Shown here in pieces: positions 1 through 14,374 of a stretch of DNA of 64,000 nt (position 1 is its first letter; each line of letters starts with the position of its first letter). Source of the DNA: Curvibacter gracilis ATCC BAA-807 (GTDB lineage Bacteria; Pseudomonadota; Gammaproteobacteria; Burkholderiales; Burkholderiaceae_C); NCBI RefSeq assembly GCF_000518645.1, contig NZ_KI912466.1, positions 121,792-185,791 of the forward strand, written 5' to 3'. A program made the position numbers and the translations under genes. The notes under the pieces are model-generated. The model searched no databases. It had not been told where the DNA came from and saw nothing but the letters and a program-made list of their open reading frames with translations.

Positions 1-1325
<1,325 letters not shown>

Positions 1326-1352
1326 GGCTACTCCTGAACTTTTCAACACCCC

Positions 1353-1383
1353 AATCGAAAAGAGCTGCCCGGAGGCAGCTCTT
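1353..1383 (-). terminator. Rho-independent terminator after the BMP binding-protein gene
   Basis: A perfect 10-bp stem with a 4-base loop (AAGAGCTGCC / GGCAGCTCTT, 1360-1383) lies 36 bases beyond the stop of the binding-protein gene. On the minus strand the stem runs into TTTT. This should end the ABC transporter transcript or reduce read-through into the Rieske oxygenase gene. Confidence 0.7.
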
Positions 1384-1419
1384 GCAAGGCCTGGGGCCGA
1401 GGCCCACAGGGGTTCAGTC

Positions 1420-2580
1420 TTACTTCTTGTCGCCGCCGGGGACCTTGCCTTCCACGCCCTTGACGTAGAAGTTGATGCCGCCGAGGAACTTGTCGTCGGC
1501 CACTTCGTCCTTCTTCAGCAGTTCCTTGCCGGCCTGGTCCTTGATCGGGCCCTTCCAGATCGCGAAGCTGCCGTCGGTCAGGCCCTTCTTGATCTCTTCG
1601 ACCTTGGCCTTGGTTTCAGCCGGCACGTCTTCGGCGATCGACACCAGGTCGATCGCGCCTTCCTTCACACCCCACCAGCTTTGGCCGGTTTCCCACTTGC
1701 CTTCGAGCACGTCCTTGGTGGCCTTGATGTAGTAAGGGCCCCAGTTGATGATCGAGGAGGCCAGGTGGGCCTTGGGACCGTAGGCGGTCATGTCGGAATC
1801 CCAGCCGAAGGCACGCTTGCCTTTTTCTTCGGCGGTCTTCAGCACGGCCGGCGAGTCGGTGTTCTGGAACAGGATGTCGGCGCCGCCGTTGATCAGGGCG
1901 GTGGCGGCTTCGGTTTCCTTGGGCGGGCTGAACCATTCGTTCACCCACACCACCTTGGTCTTGATCTTCGGATTCACGCTCTGGGCACCCAGGGTGAAGC
2001 TGTTGATGTTGCGGATCACCTCGGGGATCGGCACCGAGCCCACCACGCCCAGCGTGTTGGTCTTGGTCATGGCGCCCGCGATCACGCCGGCCATGTAGGC
2101 GCCTTCGTAGGTGCGGCTGTCGTAGGTGCGCATGTTGGGCGCCGTCTTGTAGCCGGTGGCGTGTTCGAACTTCACGTCCGGGGTGTCGGCGGCGACCTTG
2201 AGCATGGTCTCCATGTAGCCGAAGGTGGTGCCGAAGATCAGCTTGTTGCCCTGGCCGGCCATGTCGCGCAGCACGCGCTCGGCATCGGCCGATTCAGGCA
2301 CGCTTTCCACGAACGAGGTCTGGACCTTGTCACCGAACTCTTTTTCGAGCGCCTTGCGGCCGTTGTCGTGGGCGAAGGACCAGCCGCCATCACCCACCGG
2401 GCCGACGTAGGCGAAGGCGATCTTCAGCGGCTCGGGCTTGGGTGCCGGGGCAGCTGCAGCCGGGGCCGGAGCAGGCGCCGGTGCCGGCTCTTCCTTCTTG
2501 CCGCAACCCACCAGGGCCGCTGCGGCAACCGCAGACAGGGCGGCTACCTTGAGCAGGGAGCGTTTGTTCAGGTCAGTCAT
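1420..2580 (-). CDS. BMP-family ABC transporter substrate-binding lipoprotein
   Basis: A 386-residue periplasmic binding protein of the Bmp/PnrA family, which captures purine nucleosides or related bases for an ABC importer. The N-terminus is a lipoprotein signal with lipobox ALVGC and a lipidated Cys at about residue 26. A Lys/Glu/Ala/Pro-rich linker follows (about residues 27-50), then the mature fold starting at LKIAFAYVGPVGDGGW, a typical BMP beginning. It is the last gene of a minus-strand operon (ATPase, two permeases, binding protein), 87 bases after the second permease, and is followed by a terminator. Placement beside xdhAB and adenosine deaminase supports purine nucleoside or purine base uptake. 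The exact ligand is inferred. Confidence 0.9.
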   Translation of the reverse strand: MTDLNKRSLLKVAALSAVAAAALVGCGKKEEPAPAPAPAPAAAAPAPKPEPLKIAFAYVGPVGDGGWSFAHDNGRKALEKEFGDKVQTSFVESVPESADAERVLRDMAGQGNKLIFGTTFGYMETMLKVAADTPDVKFEHATGYKTAPNMRTYDSRTYEGAYMAGVIAGAMTKTNTLGVVGSVPIPEVIRNINSFTLGAQSVNPKIKTKVVWVNEWFSPPKETEAATALINGGADILFQNTDSPAVLKTAEEKGKRAFGWDSDMTAYGPKAHLASSIINWGPYYIKATKDVLEGKWETGQSWWGVKEGAIDLVSIAEDVPAETKAKVEEIKKGLTDGSFAIWKGPIKDQAGKELLKKDEVADDKFLGGINFYVKGVEGKVPGGDKK

Positions 2581-2667
2581 GTCTAATCCTTGTTGAGGTC
2601 GGTGACGAGGGTTGAAAAATTGATTATCCAGTCAGGAAAAACAAAACAGCAAGGCCTTTGCCCCGCT

Positions 2668-3588
2668 TCAGGCGCCGGGATAGAAAGGCTTGCCCAGTGA
2701 TGCCGGCATGTTCACGCGGATCCACACCGGGTTGCGCGAGATCAGGGCCAGCACCACCACGGTGGCGAGGTAGGGCAGCATGCTCAGGATCTGGCTGGGC
2801 ACGTTGACCCCCACCCCCTGCAGATGGAACTGCAGCATGGTGACGCCACCGAACAGATAAGCCCCAAGCAACACCCGTGCCGGGCGCCAGGTGGCGAAGG
2901 TGGTCAGGGCCAGGGCGATCCAGCCGCGCCCGGCCACCATGCCCTCCACCCACAGCGGGGTGTAGGAGATCGAGATGAAGGCGCCAGCCAGGCCGCACAG
3001 CGCGCCGCCCACCACCACCGCCCCCAATCGGATGCGCCGCACCGGGTAACCCAGCGCGTGGGCCGACTCGGGCGACTCGCCCACCGAGCGCAGCACCAGG
3101 CCGGCGCGTGAGCGGTACAGGAACCAGCTCAGGCCCAGCATCAGCGCGATGGCCCCATACACCAGCGGGTGCTGGCGGAACAAGGCCTGGCCCAGCAGCG
3201 GGATGTCGCCCAGCAGCGGGATCGAGAACTGCGGCCGCTCGGGCAGCTTGGCCTGCACGTAGTTGATGCCGGCAAAGGCCGAGAAGCCCACCCCGAACAG
3301 GCTCAGCGCCAGCCCGGTGGCGTACTGGTTGGTGTTGAGCCAGATCACCAGCACACCGAACAGCGCGGCCAGCACGGCGCCCGCACCCATGCCGGCGGCA
3401 AAGCCCAGCCAGTCGCTGCCCGTGTGCGACACGGTGGCGAAGCCGGCGATGGCCGCACACAGCATCAGGCCCTCGGCGCCCAGGTTGACGATGCCGGCCT
3501 TTTCGTTGATCAGCAGGCCCAGGGCCGCAATGGCCAGCACGGTGCCCGCATTCAGCGTGGCCCCCAGAAGCAGTGCATAGGACTCCAT
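2668..3588 (-). CDS. ABC transporter permease (nucleoside/BMP type), second permease
   Basis: A 306-residue inner-membrane permease of the branched-chain/ribose-type superfamily (BPD_transp_2), similar in layout to YufQ/NupQ proteins. Multiple hydrophobic segments are visible, and the early string LGLLINEKAGIVNLGAEGLML is the conserved EKAG-GAEG signature of nucleoside ABC permeases. Its ATG overlaps the stop of the preceding permease by one base (TGATG), so the two are translationally coupled. It would pair with that permease to form the membrane channel driven by the double-domain ATPase at 4654-6246. Confidence 0.9.
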   Translation of the reverse strand: MESYALLLGATLNAGTVLAIAALGLLINEKAGIVNLGAEGLMLCAAIAGFATVSHTGSDWLGFAAGMGAGAVLAALFGVLVIWLNTNQYATGLALSLFGVGFSAFAGINYVQAKLPERPQFSIPLLGDIPLLGQALFRQHPLVYGAIALMLGLSWFLYRSRAGLVLRSVGESPESAHALGYPVRRIRLGAVVVGGALCGLAGAFISISYTPLWVEGMVAGRGWIALALTTFATWRPARVLLGAYLFGGVTMLQFHLQGVGVNVPSQILSMLPYLATVVVLALISRNPVWIRVNMPASLGKPFYPGA

Positions 3589-4653
3589 CAGCGGGCCCCT
3601 CCCGTGGAACGCGTGGTGACAAAACGGACCCGGTACGCAATCAGCGTGTCACAAGCCAGCAAAGAGAACAGCAGCAGGCCCTGGAACACCCCGGTCAGCG
3701 ACTTGGGCAGGCCCAGGCGCGACTGCGCCAGCTCGCCACCGATGTAGAACATGCTCATCAGGATGGCCGAAAACACCATGCCCACCGGGTGCAGACGCCC
3801 CACATAGGCCACGATGATGGCGGCAAAACCGTAGCCCGCCGGCACATAGGGCGTCAGCTGGCCGATCGGGCCGGCCACCTCCAGCGCGCCAGCCAGGCCG
3901 GCTGCGCCGCCCGACACCAGCAGCGCCAGCCACAGGGCGCGGCGCGACGAAAAGCCTGCGTAGCGCGCCGCAGCCGGGGCCAGCCCGCCCACCTGCTGGG
4001 CAAAGCCCGCCTTGGTGCGGAACAAAAACACCCACAGCGCGGCCGAGCCGGCCAGCGCGATCAGCAGGCCCACGCTGACGCGCGAGCCTTTCATGAGGCG
4101 CGGGATCTGGGTGGCCGCATCGAACATGCGGGTCTGCGGAAAGTTGTAGCCCGCCGGGTCTTTCCAGGGGCCGAACACCAGGTAGCTCAGCAGTTGCACG
4201 GCCACGTACACCAGCATCAGGCTGACCAGGATCTCGCTGGCATTGAAGCGGTCGCGCAGCAGCGCCGTGATGCCGGCCCACACCATGCCGCCCAGCACGC
4301 CGGCCAGCAAAATGGGCACGATGATCCAGCTGCCCGTGCCCTTGTCGGCCAGCAGGGCCACACCGCCCGCGGCCAGCGCGCCGATCACGAACTGGCCTTC
4401 GGCCCCGATGTTCCAGACATTGGAGCGGTAGCACACGGCCAGGCCGAGTGCAATCAGCAGCAGCGGCGTGGCTTTGACCATCAACTCGCCGATGGCGTAG
4501 GCGCTTTTCAGGGGCTCCCAGAAGAACACCTGCAGCCCGCGCAGCGGGTCTTTGCCCAGCAGCATGAACAAGGCTACACCGATCAGCACGGTGATGGCCA
4601 GCGCCAGCAGCGGCGAGCCCAGGCCCCACCAGCGCGAGGCCTGCGGCCGGGGT

Positions 4654-4667
<14 letters not shown>
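3588..4667 (-). CDS. ABC transporter permease (nucleoside/BMP type), first permease
   Basis: A 359-residue inner-membrane permease, the longer partner (YufP/NupP-like) of the pair. The conserved string NVWNIGAEGQFVIGA near residue 85 is the family signature. About ten hydrophobic segments are spaced along the protein. The start overlaps the 3' end of the ATPase gene by 14 bases and the stop overlaps the next permease by one base, showing a tightly coupled operon. With its neighbours it forms an importer whose binding protein is the BMP lipoprotein at 1420-2580. Purine nucleoside transport is inferred from family and context. Confidence 0.9.
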
Positions 4668-6246
<1,579 letters not shown>

Positions 6247-6304
6247 GCCGCGGATTTTCTCAAAGTTTGGCGGGTCACAAGGGGCTCCTGTGGGGGATCT
6301 GTTG

Positions 6305-7237
6305 CTACTCTTTTCGAAGCGAAGCGGCGACCGACTTGACCCGGTCGCGCAGCCAGGCCGCCGCCACCGAGGTGTGCGTGCGCTCGTGCCAGAGCTGGTA
6401 ATACATGAGCCGCGGAAAGGCCACCGGGCAGGGCAGGATGCGCAGCGGGTAGCGGTCCACAAAGCGTTCGCAGAACTGCCGGCCCGTGGTCAGCACCAGC
6501 AGGCTGGAGGCCACCATGGCCGGGATCAGGCTGAAATGCGCGCAGCGCGCCGTGATCTGCCGCTGGACGCCCAGCGTGTCGAGGTGATCGTCGATCACAC
6601 CCCGTGCACCGGGGTGGGTGGGCGTGGGGGCGATGTGTTCGGAGGCCAGCCAGGCGGCCTGGTCCCAACCCCGGCGCACCGCCGGGTGCTCGGCCGCCAC
6701 CAGGCACACCACCTCGTCGCCGAACAGGCGCCCCATGTGCAGGTCCTCGGGCGGCTTGGGCCAGTTGCCGATCACCACGTCGAGCTGGCCCTGGGACAGG
6801 TGGGCGTGGTAGTGCGTGTCGGCCGACAGCGGGTGGATCTCGATCTGGCAGAACGGGGCCTGCACCTTGATCTGCGACACCAGCTGGGGCAGGAACAGCG
6901 GGTCGAGGTAATCGCTGGCCGCCACCCGGAAGGTGTTGCTGGCCGTGCGCGGGTCAAAGCCACGCACATCGGTGAACAGCACCTCGGCCGCCCGCAGGAT
7001 GCTGGCGGCCGGCTCGACCATGCGCAGGCCGGCGTCGGTGGGCGTCATGCCCGAGCCCGAGCGCACCAGCAGCGGGTCGTCGGCCAGATCACGCAGGCGC
7101 TTCAGCGCCGCCGAGACGGCGGGCTGGTGCATCCCCAGGCGGATGGCGGCGCGAGAAACGCTGCGTTCGGTTAACACGGTGTGCAAGACCCTTATCAAAT
7201 GGAGGTCTATCTTGTCGAAAAGGGCTTGGTCTCTCAT
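6305..7237 (-). CDS. LysR-type transcriptional regulator, divergent from xdhA
   Basis: A LysR-type regulator of about 310 residues. The N-terminal winged helix-turn-helix is clear (RSVSRAAIRLGMHQPAVSAA), followed by the effector-binding domain. The ATG at 7237 is preferred; an in-frame TTG at 7267 would add ten residues. It is transcribed away from xdhA with about 137 bases between the starts and toward the nucleoside ABC operon. This is the classic LysR arrangement, so it most likely controls xdhAB and perhaps the transporter in response to a purine or purine breakdown product. The ligand is not deducible from sequence. Confidence 0.88.
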   Translation of the reverse strand: MRDQALFDKIDLHLIRVLHTVLTERSVSRAAIRLGMHQPAVSAALKRLRDLADDPLLVRSGSGMTPTDAGLRMVEPAASILRAAEVLFTDVRGFDPRTASNTFRVAASDYLDPLFLPQLVSQIKVQAPFCQIEIHPLSADTHYHAHLSQGQLDVVIGNWPKPPEDLHMGRLFGDEVVCLVAAEHPAVRRGWDQAAWLASEHIAPTPTHPGARGVIDDHLDTLGVQRQITARCAHFSLIPAMVASSLLVLTTGRQFCERFVDRYPLRILPCPVAFPRLMYYQLWHERTHTSVAAAWLRDRVKSVAASLRKE

Positions 7238-7374
7238 AGCAGGGGCTGCATTCTTGTCATACGTCAACGCTTATGCTGGCGACCATGGCTCGCCCTACCC
7301 TCTGAACCAGACGGCAGTCATCCAGGGGATTTCCCCAGGCTGCCAAACACCACTCCAGGGATCACACACCACCC
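7238..7374. promoter_or_regulatory. Divergent promoter region between LysR gene and xdhA
   Basis: A 137-base region between divergent starts, where LysR-type operators normally lie. I see no TGTATACA purine operator and no sigma-54 element here, so xdhAB is probably controlled separately from puuD and the NCS2 permease. The ribosome-binding site of xdhA is weak (no clear AGGAG). Confidence 0.45.
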
Positions 7375-8981
<1,607 letters not shown>

Positions 8982-8985
<4 letters not shown>

Positions 8986-11300
8986 ACGCCAGCACCAGCC
9001 CCCACCAACCCCAGACACTGGCCGCAGGCCGCTCCCAGCAACACGAAAGCGCCGCCGCCCAGGTGGCCGGTGCCGCCACCTACATCGATGACCTGCCCGA
9101 GGTGCGCGGCACCCTGCACGCCGCGCCCATCCTCTCGCCCGTGGCCCATGGCCGCCTGCGCGGGCTGGACACCCGGGCCGCCCTGGCCGTGCCCGGCGTG
9201 CGCGATGTGATCGTGTCGGCCGATGTGCCCGGCGACAAGTTGCTGGCCGCCTTTGCCCACGACGAGCCGGTGTTCGCCTTCGACACCGTGCAGCACGTGG
9301 GCCAGGTGCTGGGCCTGGTGGTGGCCGACAGCGTGATGGCCGCCCGCCGTGCCGCCCGTCTGGTGAAGGCCGACATCGAAGCCCTGCCCGCGGTGCTGAC
9401 GCCGCGCGCCGCGCACGCGGCCCAGAGCTATGTGCTGCCCCCGGTCACGGTGCGCCGCGGCGAGCCCGAGGCCGCGCTGCAAGGCGCCCTGCACACCCTG
9501 AGCGGCAGCCTTGAGGTGGGCGGTCAGGAGCACTTCTACCTGGAAGGCCAGATCGCCTACGCCCTGCCGCTGGAGCAACACCAGTGGTGGATCTACTCCA
9601 GCACCCAGCACCCCGGCGAGGTGCAGCACTGGGTGGCCCACGCCCTGGGCCTGGCCAACCACGATGTGCGGGTCGAATGCCGGCGCATGGGCGGTGGCTT
9701 TGGCGGCAAGGAGACCCAGGCCGGCCACCTGGCGGTGTGGGCCGCGGTGGCCGCGCACAAGCTGAAACGCCCGGTCAAGCTGCGCCTGGACCGCGACGAC
9801 GACTTCATGGTCACCGGCAAGCGCCACCCCTTTGCCTACGACTACACGGTGGGCTTTGACGAACGCGGGCGCCTGAGCGGCCTCAAGCTGCAGATGCTGG
9901 CCAACTGCGGCTTCAGCGCCGACCTCAGCGGGCCGGTGGCCGACCGCGCCATCTTCCATGCCGACAACGCCTACTTTCTAGAAGACGTCGAGATCGTCTC
10001 GTACCGCTGCAAGACCAACACCCAGAGCCACACCGCGTTCCGCGGCTTCGGCGGGCCGCAGGGCGTGATCGTGATCGAGAGCATCCTGGGCGACATTGCC
10101 CGCCACCTGGGGCTGGACCCGCTGGATGTGCGCCGCGCCAACCTGTATGGCATCGACGATCGCAACGTCACCCACTACCAGATGACGGTGGAGGACAACA
10201 TCCTCGAGCCCCTGCTGAGCCGCCTGGAGCAGACCGCCCGCTACCGCGAGCGCCGCCAGGCCATCGAGGCCTGGAACGCCCGCGAGCCGGTGCTCAAGCG
10301 CGGGCTGGCCATCACGCCGGTGAAGTTCGGCATCTCCTTCACCGCCACCCTGTTCAACCAGGCCGGCGCCCTGGTGCATGTGTACACCGACGGCAGCGTG
10401 CTGGTGAACCACGGTGGCACCGAAATGGGGCAAGGCCTGCACACCAAAGTGGCGCAGATCGTGGCCGACGAACTGGGCGTGCGTTTCGAGACGGTGCGGG
10501 TCAGCGCCAGCGACACCGCCAAGGTGCCCAATGCCAGCGCCACCGCGGCCAGCAGCGGCACCGATCTGAACGGCCGGGCCGCCCAGTTTGCCGCCCGCCA
10601 TGTGCGCGACAACCTGGCCAGCTTTGTCTGCGGGCTGGATGGCTGCGGCGCGGGCGCCATCCGCTTCGTCGATGGACAGGTGATCTCGCCGGTGGCCACG
10701 CGGCGCTTCGAGGACGTGGTGCAGATGGCCTACGCCAACCGCATCCAGCTGTGGAGCGACGGCTTCTACCGCACGCCCAAGATCCATTACGACAAGACCA
10801 CGCTGACCGGGCGCCCCTTCTATTACTTCAGCTACGGCGCGGCCTGCACCGAGGTGGCCATCGACACCCTGACCGGCGAGAGCCGGGTGCTGAAGGTGGA
10901 CATCCTGCACGACGTGGGCCACAGCATCAACCCGGCCATCGACATCGGTCAGATCGAGGGCGGCTTCGTGCAGGGCATGGGCTGGCTGACCACCGAAGAG
11001 CTGGTCTGGAACGACAAGGGTCACCTGGCCACCCACGCGCCCAGCACCTACAAGATCCCGGCCACCGGCGACATCCCGGCGCATTTCAAGGTGGACCTGT
11101 GGCCCGAGCCCAACCGCGAGGACAACGTGCTGGGCAGCAAGGCGGTGGGCGAGCCCCCGTTCATGCTGGCCATCAGCGTGTTCGAAGCCTTGAAGGATGC
11201 CCTGGCCCAGGCGCGCAGCCTGGCGGGCCGCCCGGGCCCGGTGCAACTGGAGGCCCCGGCCACGGCGGAGCATGTGCTGCAGGCGCTGAACCTGCCCTGA
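8982..11300 (+). CDS. xdhB: Xanthine dehydrogenase large, molybdopterin-binding subunit
   Basis: A 772-residue molybdenum subunit that binds purine and the molybdopterin cofactor. Family motifs are present in order: QEHFYLEGQ near residue 183, GGGFGGKE near 236, FRGFGGPQG near 352, GGTEMGQGLHTK near 480, and GEPPFM near 723. The last contains the catalytic Glu expected in xanthine oxidoreductases. The start at 8982 is set by a strong AAGGAGG site at 8971-8977 and a 4-base overlap with xdhA. The downstream gene is convergent, so the transcript probably ends near 11,320. Confidence 0.96.
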
Positions 11301-11332
11301 AGCCGGCGATGAAGTGAGGGCAGAGCGGGCCT

Positions 11333-13465
11333 TCAGCCGCCCGCCACCGACAGCCCGGCCCGCGTGACCACCACCTGGTTGCGCCCGCCGCGCTTGGCCT
11401 GGTAGCAGGCCATGTCGGCCGCATGCAGCACCGCGGCCACGTCGGGGTACTGCGGGCCCAGCTCGATCAGACCGATGCTGCAGCCGATGGCATGGGCCTG
11501 GGTGCCCTGCTCGAGGGGCAGATGGATAGGCAGGGCCTCGATGTGGCTGCGCAAGGCCTCGGCGATGTGGGTGGCGCGTTCCAGCGTGCAGCCCGGCAGC
11601 AACAGGGCAAACTCATCCCCGCCCAGGCGGCCCACCGTGTCGGTCTGGCGCACCAGGCCCTCCATGACCCGGGCCACCTGGCGCAACACCTGGTCGCCTG
11701 CAGCGTGGCCAGCCAGGTCATTGACGGCCTTGAAGTGGTCCAGATCGACAAACAGCACACAGCCCCCAGCCTCAGCCACCTCACCCGCCTCGTCTCGCGA
11801 CAGGGCCGCGGGACCGGCCTGAACTCGATGCTGCAACTGCAGCAGCAGCCGATGCTCCAGCTCACGCCGATTGACCAGACCGGTCAGGCTGTCGTGGCTG
11901 GCGCTCCAGGACAGGGCGCGGCGCGCCTCGCGCTCGGCGGTGATGTCGTCAAAGATCCAGATCGTGCCGCCCTCGGGGTCGCCCGGCACCACACCGCGGC
12001 CCAGCATGTGCACCCAGAAATCGTGGCCATCCTTGCGCCGGAACACCAGCTCACCGTCAAAAAAGCCCTGGCCGCCGAACTGCTCACGCACCTGGCGCCC
12101 CAGTTCCTCGTAGGCGGCATCGCTGGGGTACAGCACACGGGCCGGCTGCCCATGCAGCTCGCCGGGGGCATAACCCATCATGGCGCTGGCCCGGTGACTC
12201 AAGAGTTCCAGCGTGCGGTGGCGCGTCACCACGATGCCCACCGAGGCGTGCTCGAGAATGGCCTCCAACTGCCCCACCATCACGCGCAGGCTTTGCTGCT
12301 CGCGCTCCTGCGCCGTGGCCACCTGGCGCAGCATGGCCACCAACTGCCCCAGCTCGCCACCCACCTGAGGCCAGTTGCGTGCCGCCGGCACCGAGCGGTC
12401 CAGCACCTGGTGCATGCGCCGGAGCACCTGGCTGATGGGCCGCGTCAGCCACAGGATCAGCCAGCCCCCCAGCGCGGCACACACCAGGGCCACACCGGCG
12501 GTCAAGCACCAGGCCCAGCGCCCCACCTCCTGGTAAGGGGCCAGGGCCTGCTGCAGGGGGGTGACCCGGGCCACGCCCCAGGGGGCCACCGACAGGCCAG
12601 CCAGGCTGCTCAGGTGGCGGGCGTCCAACAGGCTCTGTGCCTCGGTCGCCATCGGGCTGCCCTGGGCCTTCCAGCGGGTCAGCAACCCGGCCAGACCCGG
12701 CTCCTCGTGGGCCTGCCCCAGCAGCCTGGCGGCGCTGGGATGGGCCAGCAAGACCCCGTCGGCATTGAAGACCATCACCGCCTCGCCCCCCAGCGTGGCC
12801 CGGGTGAGCTGGGGCGGCAGGAGTTGGGCGGAGTACAGCGACACCCCGCCCACCAACACCGCCTGCAGCTGGCCCGCAGCGTTCTTCAGGGGCTGGGCCA
12901 GCAGGACCAGGGGCTTTTCATCTGGCCAGCGCCCCACGGGGGCCCACACATGGGCCTGACCATCGGCCAGCGCCTGCAGGCGGACCTGCTCCACCGCAAC
13001 ATCCAGCGACTGAGGCAGCGCCGGGGCCTGGACATGGCGCAACACGGGCACACCGTCGGCCCGGGCCAGGTCCAGAAAATCAAACACGGGAAAGGCTTGG
13101 CGCTGTTGCGCCCAGGCCTCTGGCAGGCCGGCGGGATGCTGCAGGCGTTCGGGGCTCACGGCCTGCCCCAGTAGGACCAGCAGGGCCTCGATGTTCTGCA
13201 ATCGGGCATCGAGCAGGGCGGCCAGCAACTGCAGCTCCTGCGCCTGCTGGCGGCTGGCGCTGCCCAGGGCCTCGTGCTCGCTGGCCTGGAGGATGAAGAA
13301 GACCGACACCGCGCTGGCCAGCCAGCCCGACAGCACGGCCACCACCACCACCCGCAGCTTGAGCGTGTCGGTGGCCCGATGCAGCCCTGCGCCCAGGCGC
13401 CGCGCCCAGCGTGTCCATGTCACAGCCGCAGGCCTCCACCCACAGCAGCGCCCGTCTTGACACAT
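11333..13465 (-). CDS. Membrane diguanylate cyclase with periplasmic sensor, PAS and GGDEF domains
   Basis: A 710-residue signalling protein. A first membrane segment (about residues 38-60) and a second (about 325-350) bracket a periplasmic sensor region of roughly 265 residues. A HAMP-like linker, a PAS domain (about 410-525, with the DITAERE end typical of PAS/PAC) and a C-terminal GGDEF domain follow. The active-site motif is intact (RLGGDEF) and an inhibitory I-site RQTD sits five residues upstream, so it should synthesise cyclic di-GMP with product feedback. The ATG at 13465 is preferred over an in-frame TTG at 13477. The gene lies downstream of and parallel to a Crp/Fnr-type regulator. 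Confidence 0.9.
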   Translation of the reverse strand: MCQDGRCCGWRPAAVTWTRWARRLGAGLHRATDTLKLRVVVVAVLSGWLASAVSVFFILQASEHEALGSASRQQAQELQLLAALLDARLQNIEALLVLLGQAVSPERLQHPAGLPEAWAQQRQAFPVFDFLDLARADGVPVLRHVQAPALPQSLDVAVEQVRLQALADGQAHVWAPVGRWPDEKPLVLLAQPLKNAAGQLQAVLVGGVSLYSAQLLPPQLTRATLGGEAVMVFNADGVLLAHPSAARLLGQAHEEPGLAGLLTRWKAQGSPMATEAQSLLDARHLSSLAGLSVAPWGVARVTPLQQALAPYQEVGRWAWCLTAGVALVCAALGGWLILWLTRPISQVLRRMHQVLDRSVPAARNWPQVGGELGQLVAMLRQVATAQEREQQSLRVMVGQLEAILEHASVGIVVTRHRTLELLSHRASAMMGYAPGELHGQPARVLYPSDAAYEELGRQVREQFGGQGFFDGELVFRRKDGHDFWVHMLGRGVVPGDPEGGTIWIFDDITAEREARRALSWSASHDSLTGLVNRRELEHRLLLQLQHRVQAGPAALSRDEAGEVAEAGGCVLFVDLDHFKAVNDLAGHAAGDQVLRQVARVMEGLVRQTDTVGRLGGDEFALLLPGCTLERATHIAEALRSHIEALPIHLPLEQGTQAHAIGCSIGLIELGPQYPDVAAVLHAADMACYQAKRGGRNQVVVTRAGLSVAGG

Positions 13466-13507
13466 ACCCAGCAGCAATCAGGACGAGACACCGGCAAAAA
13501 GCACTTC

Positions 13508-13525
13508 CGCATTTGTAACAATGCG
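13508..13525. promoter_or_regulatory. Palindrome in the diguanylate cyclase promoter region
   Basis: CGCATT-N6-AATGCG, a perfect 6-bp inverted repeat with a 6-base centre (TGTAAC), lies 43 bases upstream of the cyclase start. On the minus strand a TATAGT -10-like box lies just upstream of it (about 13531-13536). Spacing and symmetry would suit a dimeric regulator such as the adjacent Crp/Fnr protein. This is inference; the sequence is not a standard Fnr or Crp box. Confidence 0.3.
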
Positions 13526-13609
13526 CCGACTATAAGGAGTTGCGCCCGGTACAACCAGACGGTCTAGGGACAACCCCTAGCGGAGGCCCGAACCGGGGCC
13601 AGGGCCGCT

Positions 13610-14233
13610 TCAACCGCCCGCCAGGCTTTGCAGGCCGCTGGGGTCCAGCAAAGTGAGGTTGCGCCCGGAGCCTGCGATCAGGCTGCGCTCGCGCAGGTGG
13701 CGCAGCACGCGCGACAAGGTTTCCGGGGCGATGCCCAGTTCGGCAGCGATCAGGCGCTTGCGCTGGTTCAGCAGCACGTTCACCACGCCCTGGCTGGCCT
13801 GCTCGGCATGGTTGAGCAGCCAGCGCGCGCAGCGCGCCTCGGCGTCCATGGCCAGGCGGCTCACGGCCAGTTCGGTCTGCTGGCGCTGGGAGCGCGACAC
13901 ATCCTGCAGCAGCTTGCGGGCCGGCGGCGCCAGGGTGGCCAGGGTGCGCTGGAAGGCCGGCAGGGGCATGCGGCGCACGATGACGGGGGTATCGCTCATG
14001 GCGTCCACCACCTCCGGCAGGCCGAGCACCGCCGAGGCGGCTTCCAGCCAGAAGGGCCCTTCGACCACGCCCAGCTGATGGCTCATCTCGGAGCCGTCAT
14101 ACAGGCCGAGGACCACGCGCCCTGAATCGATGAAGTGCACCCAGGGTGAGGTGGTCTGGCGCGCGAGCAAGACCTGACCCGGGGGGACAACCTCGTGTTC
14201 GAGGGACAAACCGAAATACTCAGAGGGCAACAT
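13610..14233 (-). CDS. Crp/Fnr-family transcriptional regulator
   Basis: A 207-residue regulator with an N-terminal cyclic-nucleotide-binding-like beta barrel (about 1-110), a dimerisation helix and a C-terminal winged helix. The recognition region LIAAELGIAPETLSRVLRHLRERSLI is typical of Crp/Fnr proteins. It lacks the N-terminal cysteine cluster of Fnr, so it should not sense oxygen through an iron-sulfur cluster. The effector is unknown. It is followed on the same strand by a diguanylate cyclase gene, with 144 bases between them containing a palindrome and a -10-like box, so the regulator may control that neighbour. Confidence 0.88.
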   Translation of the reverse strand: MLPSEYFGLSLEHEVVPPGQVLLARQTTSPWVHFIDSGRVVLGLYDGSEMSHQLGVVEGPFWLEAASAVLGLPEVVDAMSDTPVIVRRMPLPAFQRTLATLAPPARKLLQDVSRSQRQQTELAVSRLAMDAEARCARWLLNHAEQASQGVVNVLLNQRKRLIAAELGIAPETLSRVLRHLRERSLIAGSGRNLTLLDPSGLQSLAGG

Positions 14234-14374
14234 GGAGGCGACTTTGCCCGACCCGCCTGCGCCCGATATTGAGGCATGTCAAAGGGCCTGACTGGGCTCG
14301 CGCCCGACCATGCCCCTGTTTGATCTCACTGCGTTCGCCGCGCCCACGTGCGGCACGGCGCGCCTGAGCGGGGG

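Noticed and set aside
7238-7374. Sigma-54 or TGTATACA element before xdhA
   Set aside because: No GG-N10-GC element with sensible flanks and no TGTATACA core was found.
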